Assembly: GCA_025667525.1 (NCBI GenBank)
Contig: CM046876.1
Span: forward strand, 571,389,469 to 571,453,468
Direction of reading: 5' to 3'
Length of the DNA stretch: 64,000 nt
Origin: Glebionis coronaria
Taxonomy: Eukaryota; Streptophyta; Magnoliopsida; Asterales; Asteraceae
The notes under the pieces were generated by a model that was not told the origin of the DNA, did not search any database, and saw only the letters and a program-made list of their open reading frames with translations. The translations under genes were made by a program, and so were the position numbers. The first letter of the stretch is position 1. Every line of letters begins with the position of its first letter. Positions 53,758-64,000 of the stretch are shown here, one piece after another.

Positions 53758-56305
53758 ATCTCCCCCAATGTGAGGTCATACCCTTTTGATATTTGGAGAT
53801 CAAAGGAGATTACGAATCTCGTCATAAATGAGCCTTGAACGTGTAACAGTAGTTTTGTTCCTTCATGCTATGATCTTTGAGCCTTTGTCTTTGTATTTCG
53901 ACTTTGTCTTTTAGTCTTGAGATCTTCAAATCATTCTTGACTTGTCTTTGCCATCTTGCGATCTTGTGTCTTTATCCACATGCTCACACTTTTAATTGTT
54001 GAATAAGTCTTTGGGCATGAACATGTGGTTTTGAATCTTTGACTATGCTGAGTACACCGTAACGCCACCTTCTCGAGACAAAACATGGACACGGACTGAA
54101 TGGCTTTGACATTCGTCCTAAATCGGTAGCGTTTTACCTCCGTTCAGTGAAGACCGTTATATGATATTAAATACCGTACCTGTGATTAGGTAGATTCAAT
54201 TAAGAATCTCCTTGACAGGGTTTCACGGCTGTACTATCCGTTCTCTTTACTCGACCGTCTCAAAGCAAGACTGCGAACATAAAGAGTGAATCAATTGGAT
54301 GAATATCCGCTTGATTAAAGTCATCAATTCAAATTCCTGGAACAAGTTTGATTCATTAAGAATCTTACCATTGTTGCTTTCTAGTTGACACAAGTTTGAT
54401 TCATAAGAATCTCACAAGTCACCTACCGTAGCGCTGTTTGATGTTGACGCTAGAAGGATTTCCATTCGTCACTGTTAATATTAATGAATATCACTCTGAA
54501 TGTTCTGGCAAGACCATAAAGATATTGCGTAGAAACCTGAAACGAGTTTGAATCAATTCAGAAACAAACCACTGTTGCTTTTCAGTTTTACATATGTTCA
54601 ATTCATAAAGAATCTTACACATGACCTACCGAAGTGCTATTTGATGTTAACACTGGAAGGATTTCCACTCATCATTGTGAATACTAAGTAGTATTACTCT
54701 GAGTGTTCTAGCAATATCACAAGGATATAGCGTATGAATCTCTTGATCTTCGTCCGTGTGTCCTAACGAGATTTGATTGATCTCTTGGCTCTAGACTCGA
54801 TTTGTGCAATTTTAGTGGTTGGAGGCTGGAGCAGATGCCACCTATTTAATATCAACTATCTCGGAGTGAAAAAGTCAATAGAAGTAGTGTTGATCTCCGT
54901 GACAATAAAACAAACTTCTTTTGAGAGAAGCCTGAGTAACTAGGAAAGGGTTGTGCTTCACATCACTGGGTCCATGATGAGTTGTCTTCATAATGTGTTG
55001 ACCCGGTTTCTGCCTAAGTTGTATGGAGGGCTTCTTTTTTTACACCCTTTATCCTTACATTTCTTTTTCATTCTTCAACCCCTTCAATGCTTACCAAGAC
55101 ATCATTAATAGCACCTTGTTGTGATTGTTCTAGTGCTATCATCAGTACTTAGTCGACATTCAGCTACGTTCACATTCTACTCCATCTTTCCTAAGGACTT
55201 CTAATCATCTATTGGATTGTCCCTAGGAAGATCCCTCCGGTTCTGGTTGGACCATAGGACTTAAACCTAACCACCCTTTTGACACCAATAACATCGTGAA
55301 TTAAAGATGTTGTGGGTATTTGATCGTAACCATGAAAACCACTTTTAATTCTAACAAAGTGTTTGAAAAACATTTAACACCTTGCTAGTTTTGTCGTTTC
55401 AGAAATGCTCCCCCTTCACATGTGCATCGATAATCGAAAGTGTTTCGCGCATGTAGGTAAGAGTTAAAGTTCTTGAGTCTTATATAAGATCACATTTTAA
55501 TCACATTTTCTCCCCCTATCTCTAATATATAAAATCTTTTGATATTAGAGATACCAAATTTGATTATAATATATTTTGAAAAATAGTCTTGAAAATCTTC
55601 AGGAGAAAGATGTGTTAATCTTTTGCATGAAGTTGAATTGCTCCCCCTCAAAAATTGATCCAATGGAATTGTCATTACGAGGATTTGATCCACATGAAAC
55701 TTTTGAGGATAGGAGTTGTTGAACACACAATTTTTGAAAGATTTTGAATATCATTGAGAAATTCTTGAAAAAATTATGTTCAACGCTTTTTGAAAAATCA
55801 ATTCTTTTTGACGAAAAGGTTTTTCTAAAGCATAAACTTGAGTTCATAGACTTTGAATGTCTTGACGAATACACTCAAGTGTAAGAAGATTTAACTTCTT
55901 TTGCTAAGGGTAAGAGTACAAAAGTGTACACTCCCCCGTGAATTTAGATCCGGGTTGCAATCTGAAAGTGATTACAAGCCATTGTGTTGAGCTTAAAACG
56001 TTGAATGTTTTGTGACATGCTCAACCCAAGATAGATTGCTCTACCCGTTGTTGGAAATATTGTCTAAAATAGACAATTTCCTTTTGAAAAAATAGAAATG
56101 ACATGTTTTGAAAAATATTTACAACTTTCATTCGAGCTTTATGTACACACCCGTGTCGTTATTGAGCGACATTTCTAGGTACGTCCATATTATCGATACT
56201 GAAAGACATGTCGAGAAGAATATTTTTGGATTATCAAAGATTTTTTTTGTAATTTTGTATTTTTCTTTTTCATTAATATTTACAAGTAGATGTTTGATAG
56301 ATGAA
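53758..56305 (-). other. E 3' non-coding region with repeats and several purine tracts
   Basis: 2.5 kb without a credible gene. The polypurine tract ATTGGGGGAGAT touches the LTR (53769-53758). Further purine tracts are at about 55408, 55511, 55642 and 55932 (GGGGGAG on the element strand). Two related units of about 190 bp lie at 54345-54735 and match those in C: AAGGATTTCCA(T/C)TC, AC(A/C)TGACCTACCG-type blocks, and GTTGCTTT. Small ORFs at 55490-55874 have no recognisable motif. Confidence 0.74.
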
Positions 56306-57970
56306 TCAAGTAGGCTTCTTTGCCAGAACCTCCAGTTCTGCTGGAGTCAAACATCTCATACCAATTTTCCTAACTAGATACGCAAACCTCTCTTTCGAAA
56401 GAGCTTTTGTAAACAAGTCAGCTAATTGGTAATCAGTTCCAACAAAGTATAATTCAACAATACCTCTTTCAATTTGTTCCTTAATGAAGTGATATCGGAC
56501 ATCAATGTGCTTCGTGCGGGAATGATGTACCGGATTGCAGGAGATGGCTATGGCAGACTTTGAGTCACAGTACATAGGTACTTTATCAAAGTGGAAGCCA
56601 TAATCCGTGAGTTGTGTTCTCATCCAAAGAACTTGAGCACAACATGCAGATAGAGACACATACTCCGCTTCGGCTGATGAAAGTGACGTGCAATCCTGCT
56701 TCTTGGAAGACCATCCCACAAGCTTATCTTGTTCTAGAAATTGTGCACCACCAGAAGTACTTTTACGTGTATCAAGACACCCTGTATGATCAGAATCTGA
56801 ATAGGCCGTTAGAAAGAAACCGGTTTCCCTCGAATACCAGAGTCCCATGTGAATGGTATTATTAAGGTACCGAAAGATCCGTTTAACCTCCTTGAGGTGC
56901 TTTTCAGTGGGTCGTGCTTGATATCGTGCACAATAACACGCAGCATGATGAATATCAGGTCTGCTTGCTGTCAAGTACATGAGGGACCTGATCATGGAAC
57001 GATATCTAGTTTGATCTATGGGTAATCCCTCCAAATCAGCATCTAGGGATGTAGTTGATAATGGTGTCCCAACGGGGTCACATGATGTCATACCATGCTT
57101 TGTGATTATCTCTTGACAATACTTAGCTTGGTTAATGAAGATACCACTTGGGGATTGGTGAACTTGAATTTCTAGAAAGAATTTTAGTTCGCCCATCATA
57201 GACATTTCAAATCTGTTGTGCATTAATTTTTCAAACCATTTTGAAAGTTTTGGGTTTGTAGACCCAAAAATAATGTCATCAACATAAATCTGCACAAGCA
57301 AAATGTCATCCCCATATTTATAAGTGAACAAAGTTAAATCAATGGAACCTTTTGAGAAACCTTTGGAGACCAGAAATTTCGAGAGCTCGTCGTACCACGC
57401 CCTTGGAGCTTGCTTGAGTCCATATAATGCTTTGTGAAGACGATACACCTTGTCAGGATAATGAGGATTGACGAATCCTTCCGGCTGCGTGACATAGACT
57501 TCTTCCTTCAAAGGACCGTTAAGAAACGCCGTCTTTACGTCCATTTGATAGACAATGAATCCTTTATGTGCAGCATAAGCAAGGAAAATCCTGACCTCTT
57601 CCATTCGGGCTACTGGTGCAAATGATTCTTCAAAATCAATACCCTCTTTCTGTCCATACCCTTTAGCCACTAGCCTAGATTTATTCTTGATGATCGTGTT
57701 CTCTTCATCCATCTTGTTTTTCTAGATCCATCGAAGATTTAATGGTATTACATCGTATGGTCTGTCAACAAGTTCCCAGACTTTAAGTCTTTCAAATTGT
57801 TGAAGTTCATCCGTCATCGATTCAATCCAAGCATGATCAGCCATGGCTTCTTTGATGTTTTTCGGTTCGGCTGAACTCACGGCGAGTGCGAACATACAAA
57901 CATCGCCATCGGTGTGAAGCTGTCGTCTTGTACGAACGGGCTGTGAAGGGTTTCCAATTACGTGAACCAA
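56306..57970 (-). pseudogene. pol: E reverse transcriptase-RNase H, almost intact
   Basis: Pieces 57970-57722 and 57712-56306 are separated by one TAG in R-W-I-[stop]-K-N-K, where Trp is usual. RT has [56 protein letters not shown] and catalytic [14 protein letters not shown]. RNase H has [57 protein letters not shown] and [17 protein letters not shown]. All catalytic acidic residues are visible. The C-terminus ([18 protein letters not shown]) is near 56306. This is the most complete polymerase of the B/E family here. Confidence 0.92.
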
Positions 57971-57985
57971 AGGATGATCTCGGGT

Positions 57986-59268
57986 CTAATGATGTGTTAA
58001 AGGATGTCGTTGGTAGAATGTATGCATATTTAACGGATCAACATGGCGAGTAGAAGACTCTCCAGTTTCATGTACCGGTGTACCGAATGGGTTGATAAAT
58101 TCGTCTTCGTCAGATAATGCATTGTCTACTTGATTTTTGTTCTCTGGAGCAATGACAGTAGTTGTGGATATTATAGGATCGATTGTTGAAGTGATATTCT
58201 GAGGAGGTAAATCTGCAGCAACCCGTGTTGAAGTAGATGAAGTTGTATCCGGTTGTTGACGATGATCGGTATCATCATTCTTATCATGAGTGACAGCGAA
58301 ATACTTTGATACAACTTGTTTCTCCCTCGTGAAATATTCATCATACATTGGTCCATATAACATTTCCAACTCTTCAATTGTCGTGTCGACTGTCATATCA
58401 GCTCTAGGAACATTTTCTGGAACCAGCGTTGAACTTGACGGTTCATTGATGTGGTCTTGAGTTCCAAGTTCCGTGCGGTTGTGAACGGAAGTCGTTTGTC
58501 GTTGTGGATCGGGACTTAAACTTTTTTGTTCAAGTGCCATTTCTTGTCATTCATCAAATCGGATGTGAATAGTCTCGACTATCAATTTTGTTCTCTTGTT
58601 GTACACTTTATATCCCTTAGACTGAGTTGCATATCCCACAAAAATACATGCATCACCTTTTTCTTTCATCTTATCCAAATTTTCACCATCTCGAATGATG
58701 TAACAAGTACATCCAAAAACATGAAGGTGTTTGAGTGAAGGTTTTCGATCATGAATTATGTGATATGGTGTCTTTTCGTGTCTTGGGATAATTAAGGATC
58801 GGTTTTGTGTGTAGCATGCGGTTGACACGGCTTCGGCCCAAAAATATAGTGGAAGTTTTGAAGCGGATAATAATGTTCGAGCAGCTTCAACCAAAGTACG
58901 GTTTCGTCTTTCAACAACGCCGTTTTGTTCGGGTGTTCGAGCAATAGATGTTTCATGTTCAATCCCTTCGGCTTCAAAATACTTTCTCGATTTGAATTCA
59001 AAAATTTTGTACCTCTGTCAGTACGAACCACTTTAACTTGAGCTTGAAGACCACGTTGTATCTGTTTAAAAAAGCTGATGAGAACTTCGGGTGTTTCATC
59101 CTTGGACCTCAAGAAGTGAGTCCATGTGTACCTTGAGTAATCATCGACAATTACCAGAATATATTTCTTTCCATTGATACTATGAACACGCATGGGACCA
59201 CACAGATCCATATGAAGAAGATCTAACCGTCCTTTTGAGCTTGGTGTAGTCTTTGTTTTGAAGCTACT
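57986..59268 (-). pseudogene. pol: E integrase and linker, frameshifted
   Basis: The zinc-binding part lies just upstream (59574-59269). The core has LLHMDLCGPMRVHSINGKKY and V-R-T-D-R-G-T-K-F (second Asp kept, Glu to Lys beside it). It then runs through a frameshift near 58960 into P-N-K-T-A-L-L-K, out of frame over the catalytic Glu. Later pieces in other frames have MVEAARTLLSASKLPLYFWAEAVSTACYTQNRSLI and GYATQSKGYKVYN. The linker (58540-57986) is acidic and Ser/Thr/Pro-rich. Confidence 0.85.
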
Positions 59269-59846
59269 TCATTTAGCTTTACAAAGCTCACAAGAAGAAC
59301 AAAGATGATCTTTGATGAATTTCAAACTTGGAAGGCCTCTCACAATATATTTCTTGGAAAGCAAGTTAATGGTATCAAAGTTGAGATGAGAAAGTCGTTG
59401 ATGCCATAACCATGCCTGAGTCGTTGAAGCTTTAGCCATGAAGCAAATTGGAGTAGATGAAGTTGTGTCTTGAAGTGAAATTGTGTAAAGATCAGTACCC
59501 CGTGTACCGGTAAGTAAGTCATTCCCATCATAATCACGAACAAAACATGTCTTCTTTTTGAAAGCAACCTCCAAATCCGCATCACAGAATTGACCAACCG
59601 AGAAAAGATTGTGACTGAGCCCTTCGACGTAGTATACCCTTTTAATCGTGAAATCCCCTGAACCAAATCTCCATATCCTAGGATCGGTGCAAATTGATCA
59701 TTTCCGAATCGGACCGTACCCAGGAACTTCTCCACGAAGTTAATTAGAAGCTTGAGATTCCCCGTCATGTGCTTCGTGCATCCGGAGTCCAGTATGAAGA
59801 GAATTATTTGTATCACCTGCAGAAGAGTTAGAACACGATGGAGCAT
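59269..59846 (-). pseudogene. pol: E protease and GAG-pre-integrase
   Basis: From CTGCAG|GTG (59816) the frame reads V-I-Q-I-I-L-F-I-L-D-S-G-C-T-K-H-M-T-G, an intact protease motif. FLGTVRFGNDQFAPILGYGD follows; a frameshift near 59650 gives LEVAFKKKTCFVRDYDGNDL, WLWHQRLSHLNFDTINLL and C-S-S-C-E-L. A TGA follows at about 59266. CTAAC at 59831-59827 lies very close to the AG, so the splice-like signal is weaker than in group A. Confidence 0.84.
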
Positions 59847-59879
59847 TTGCTAAATTGGATACCACAGTATTTGTGATTA

Positions 59880-62800
59880 TAGAATCATTAGTGTCCTTAG
59901 AAACATTTAAAGGCAACTAACACTCGTAGTCACATTTTCTGTCCTAATTTTAGGCATCCATTTATATCCGAGAGGACATTGATTAGCAAACCACCATTTC
60001 TAAGACTTACTAGCAGACTCATATAATTCCTTAATTTTGCTTCTAGGGTTCTTAGTGGTGGAGTCTGATGCATTACTTTTCTTAGTGGGGGTGGCACCAG
60101 AATGGTTCATCTTGCGTTTGGGTTGACTAGCTCTAATAGGCATTGCAACTTGCTTCTTAGTTCTAGTATCTATGTCTTTGACTTTATTCCTAGCACACAT
60201 AGAATGATTAGCATTAGCACACTTTCCACATTTGACACAAACAAATTTCACATTCATAGCATTCAAATCATTCACAGCATTCAAATCGTCATTACATGCG
60301 ATAACAGACTTTTAATTCTTAAAAACATTCAAATTCCTAGGGTGTTCTTCTACTTGCTTCATCTTCCCTTGATTTTTGTGTTTCCAGACCTTATCATTCA
60401 CTTGAGTGCTCTTAAGCTAAGGCCGGCTAACACTAGTAGTGGAGACTATTCCTGTAGTAGAAGACACACGAATATTAGTGTTTCTAGAAGTCTGAGGCGA
60501 GTGAGTATCTGTGTTTGTGGGCTTAGTGGACATTCTATACATCCCTGGTTTAATCACATTATTGTGCTTAATGCTTGGTGCTATAGGATTCCTTATGGGT
60601 TGATTCTGTGGTAACCTTTCCTTTCCATCCATCTTGGGGGCAAACACAGGTTTTGCAAACGAGGAATTTGATAAAGCAGATGGTTTTCCCAAGATAGAGG
60701 ATCTATTTACTTTAGAGGCATTGGTTTGTCTAACAACAGGTTTCTTAATGCTAGGTTCCACGATTTTCCCACCCATTTTAGCAACGAGTTTCTGCAACTC
60801 TGCTATCGCTCTGTCCCTGTCTTGTAATTGAGCTTTCAACCCTTTAATTTCTAAATTCTGTTCATTCATTTCTCGAAATGTTTGGGAAAGTTTTTCTTGC
60901 AATTTATTATCATGTGGAAAACGACCAACGTCTTTTTGCAAAGCAAGTTCAAGTGAATGACAATGTTTTTGAAGGAAATCAGTTTTATGTTGAAGTAACT
61001 CAAAAGCCTTTTTGTCAACATTTTCTTTACGTTTCGAAAGCTCAATTTCAAGACATTCACATTCTTTGATCTTATCAAGATATTGGCATGCAACTTCAGA
61101 ATATTCATCAATATCAGCACAAGATGTAAAATAAACACACATAACATCTTTAGAAACGCATTCTTGCAAGAGTAAATCATATTCATCTGAGAAATCAGAC
61201 TTCTCCATTTGAAGATCATCAATGTGTTTCTCAAGAGATTCAACATATTTTAAATCATCATACATTTCAGTCCGAATGAACTCCTTAAGTTGAAGAACGG
61301 TTTCTTTAATCAACGTCGTGTTTGGAATTAAGAGTTCTTTGACAAGCAAGGTAATATCTTGAGGAATCGGACGTGTCCACTCAGCATTTTCACGTTTTGC
61401 CCAGTCTCGTTCAACAATAGATTTAACATTATCTATGTGATGTTTAAGAAAACCTAATGTTTTCCTACTCTTGCTTTTAGATTCATCTAGAGGGAGGTAG
61501 TTTATGTATTTGTAAACATTAGATTTCTTAGGGGCAAATGCTTTCTTCCATTGAATTCTCTTTTGTTTGCATTCTAGAAACACTTCCTCACCAGTTTTCT
61601 GAGTTTGTTTGTAGAAAAGACCATAGAGACTATTCTCATAAGCATAATTATATGGTTTTACAAACTCCTTATTGACAAGAGGTTGACTATCATCATCCCA
61701 AAGGGCAGTCTCTTCACTATCGACACTAACAGGCATGCAATCAAGATTGGTCCTTTCAGTCTCATCAAGATAAAGACACGGGTTCGTAGCTTGAGCTTTG
61801 GCAAGGTACTCAGGACTTGCAAATCTAGCTTGACCCTTAAACATGGAAGGGGGTGCCAGCATTCTTACGGATTGAATAGAATCATGCGTTTTATAAACAA
61901 CTTTCTTCAAAAATTCGACTTGTGCTTCTAGTTTCGTTACTTTTTCAGTTTCTTTATCATATCTACTTTTGAAGTCTTGTTTTAATGCATCTACCTCTTG
62001 TTTCTTATCCTCAAGAATTTTAGCAGAATCAGTAGTGGTCATAGAGAGATTTTGTTCAAGTTCATTAACTTTGGTGTTGGCAAGGTACATTTTTTGGCGT
62101 TCATCCATTAAGAAAACATTATATTGACGCTTCTCTTTTGCTAATAACTCAAGAGTTGTATTATATTTGTTTTCAAAATCGTCCTTTTGACTTTTTAACG
62201 CACTTCCCTTGTACCCCTCAAGCTCTTTGGTTTTCTGAAGGAGCTCATCTCTATAGCTTTCAATCATCTCAGTAGATTTGATTAGAGCAGCTTTGCATTC
62301 TTCAAAACTTTGAGAGAGCGTAGCGTTTGCCTTCTTTAATTGCCTTTGACTCTTTTTATTTTCAGTGACATCTTTTTGTAAAGTAGCAATTAAATTAGCA
62401 AGCGCAATACGTTCCTCTTCATCATATTCATTTGCATGTTGATCATCTTCAGACTCATTATTGCACATGTCTGATGAATCGGGTGTGGTATTGCTATCAA
62501 CCGTTTCCATCATACACGTGTCATTAATGGCATTGGGTAGATCACTATGCTCAGGATTATCACCAAACACATTATATTCATCAGTAGTGTGTACCTTATC
62601 GATTGGCTCAGTGTCAAAGATAGGGCCATTGTCATCTTCAGTGACTTTGAGAACTTCTTCAACCTTTGCCATGTACGAGTAATGTGCATCGAGCTCTTGA
62701 TCAGAACCTTCATCATCAGTATCATTCAGCATTGCTCCTTCCTCAGCTGACAATTTAACCCCTGCTTCTATTTTCTTGCATAGCATCATCTTTTCCTTGT

Positions 62801-64000
62801 GATAGCTGGAGTCTCTAACCCTTTTTGGCTTCCTTCATTCCTTTGCCATATGCCCATAACCTTGGCAATTAAAACATTGAATCCCACTCTGCTGAACCAC
62901 TTGACTTCCAATAGTTTCCCTATTCCTGGTAGTAGCAGCAATCCTCTGAGTATCATACTTGGCAGTTTGTCGATCATACCTTGCAGAACTCTCAACATGT
63001 GTTGGATTATGTCGATCATACCTAGAAGGACTTTCACCACGTCGACGTGTGTCATACCTTGGAGGACTCTCAACATATCGGTTCTTTGTGTTAGATGATG
63101 TGCGAAGATTATTGTTGGTGGGTTTGTAGATTTTCTTGTAAGTCTTCATTATGAAAGCAATTTGTTGTTTCATCTCTCGGTTCTTTTGAGCTTGATCTTC
63201 ATCACTATCTTCTTCAGATGAGGACTCAGATGGTGGTGATGGTGCTCTTGTCACTTTACCTTGAGATTTTGTGGATGATGAAGACTTAGATGATGTGGAA
63301 GATCGTGGTGAAGATGATGTAGTGGAGTATGGCTTAGGAGCACGAGAGTGATGATCTTGAACATGTTGTGTGGTAGTCACTAAAGCAAGTGGATTAGCCG
63401 TCTTTGTAACACGTTCAGTTCGAATCTCATTTGCTTCATTCTGAAATTGCTTCAAGATGTCAAAGAGTCGATGATATGAGACCTCGTCTAACTTTTTGTT
63501 GTTGTTTCACCAAAGTGACGAACCGTGTCCACTCGGATTGAAGTTGTTGAACAAATTGAACATTGACTTGCATGGTGGAGACTTGCAGATTATTTCTTGT
63601 CATGTCATTCATCATCTTATAAAACCTGGAGTAGTAAGATTCAATTGAATCTCCATCCCTTGAAGTAAACTTGCCAAAATTCCAAAACAAGTTTGTTTTG
63701 ACATCTTGTTTGTTGAGTGATTCTTCTTGTTGCAAGCGTTCAATCGCAGTCCACATTTCACGTGCTGTCGGGCATGCATCAACCGTGGAGTAAATATCAT
63801 CTCCAATCCCACTTAAAACCATATAGATGGCTTCCTTCTCTGCATCATGCCAAGCACAATTTTCAGGTGTGAGATCGGCTCTTGTTTCATCACGTTCACT
63901 TGCAGGTATTGGATCAGTAGTATCTGTGGCTGCTCTTGGAGGAATTGAGATCTTCTTAAATATATATGGTCCATGAGTAATACATTTCCTCAAGGCATCA
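59880..64000 (-). pseudogene. gag: E gag, long coiled-coil form, start outside window
   Basis: From the window edge leftward: C-I-T-H-G-P-Y-I-F, WTAIERLQQEESLNKQDVKTNLFW, YYSRFYKMMNDMTRN, a frameshift near 63460, a Ser-rich stretch, and RYDRHNPTHVESSARYDR. The knuckle C-F-N-C-Q-G-Y-G-H-M-A-K-E has TGA at its last Cys (62835). The open frame 62789-60417 (790 codons) has an acidic start (MAKVEEVLKVTEDDNG), a long coiled coil (62400-60800) and a basic, Ser/Thr-rich tail. A further piece (60284-60000) has C-V-K-C-G-K-C-A-N-A-N-H-S-M-C, probably a second metal-binding motif. It aligns with B throughout. Confidence 0.87.

Larger units (their letters stand above)
53372..64000 (-). mobile_element. 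Element E: Ty1/copia retrotransposon of family B, 5' end outside window
   Basis: From the left on the minus strand: 3' LTR, polypurine tract, 2.5-kb non-coding region, RNase H, RT, linker, integrase, protease, long gag. The right end of the window is inside gag. Gag aligns with all three B pieces, and the LTR with the B LTR. The left flank CTTTA lies in F gag. The RT-RNase H piece is long and open; the rest has frameshifts and stops. Confidence 0.94.

Noticed and set aside
55490..55874. Small minus-strand ORFs in the E 3' region
   Set aside because: No motif, no homology to the aORFs, and the matching part of C has no such ORFs.

Overview
This window is plant nuclear repeat DNA with no recognisable host gene. 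Nearly all of it is nested Ty1/copia LTR retrotransposons in the order protease, integrase, reverse transcriptase (RT), RNase H, primed by initiator tRNA-Met. Two Ty3/gypsy-like pieces and one foreign (organelle-like) insert make up the rest. The extra ORF downstream of pol and the long coiled-coil Gag resemble retroelement proteins I remember from Asteraceae, tribe Anthemideae (Tanacetum, Artemisia). That placement is from memory and is not proven here.

Names are mine. Group A (A1, A2, D) carries an additional ORF (aORF) between pol and the 3' LTR. Families B/E and C/F lack it and have about 2.5-2.8 kb of non-coding 3' sequence and long leaders. H is the 3' end of a gypsy-like LTR with its primer site. 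Layout: A1 (+) 1-7306, left end outside the window; B (-) in pieces at 7307-7523, 19610-22870 and 49945-51623; A2 (-) 7524-19609, complete; C (+) 22871-49944, complete but split; D (-) 24391-39098 inside C; G, a solo gypsy-like LTR, 32504-35432 inside D; H (+) 51624-52106; F (+) 52107-53371, cut by E; E (-) 53372-64000, right end outside the window.

Nesting is H > B > C > D > G, with A1 and A2 also in B, and H > F > E. Removing A2, C, D or G with one copy of its 5-bp target duplication restores the reading frame of the interrupted gene, which fixes these borders to the base. A2 has the youngest LTR pair (3 differences in 465 bp by eye). All elements carry disabling mutations, so movement today would need helper proteins.

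Three patterns go beyond ordinary annotation. (1) Each group A element has its own short word (A1 AAGTACYGYTAG-like, A2 GCTYCTRGT-like, D AGCGTTGACA-like). It is repeated in the LTR U3, again just upstream of the aORF, and scattered inside. (2) In all three group A elements the gag stop is the TAA of a CTAAT motif, followed by a pyrimidine-rich stretch and an AG whose next base is in phase with pol; this looks like a conserved 3' splice site. (3) The leaders of C, B and F hold dense arrays of related short words (TCCGAA, TTCCGGAT, ATTGCGA) between primer site and gag.
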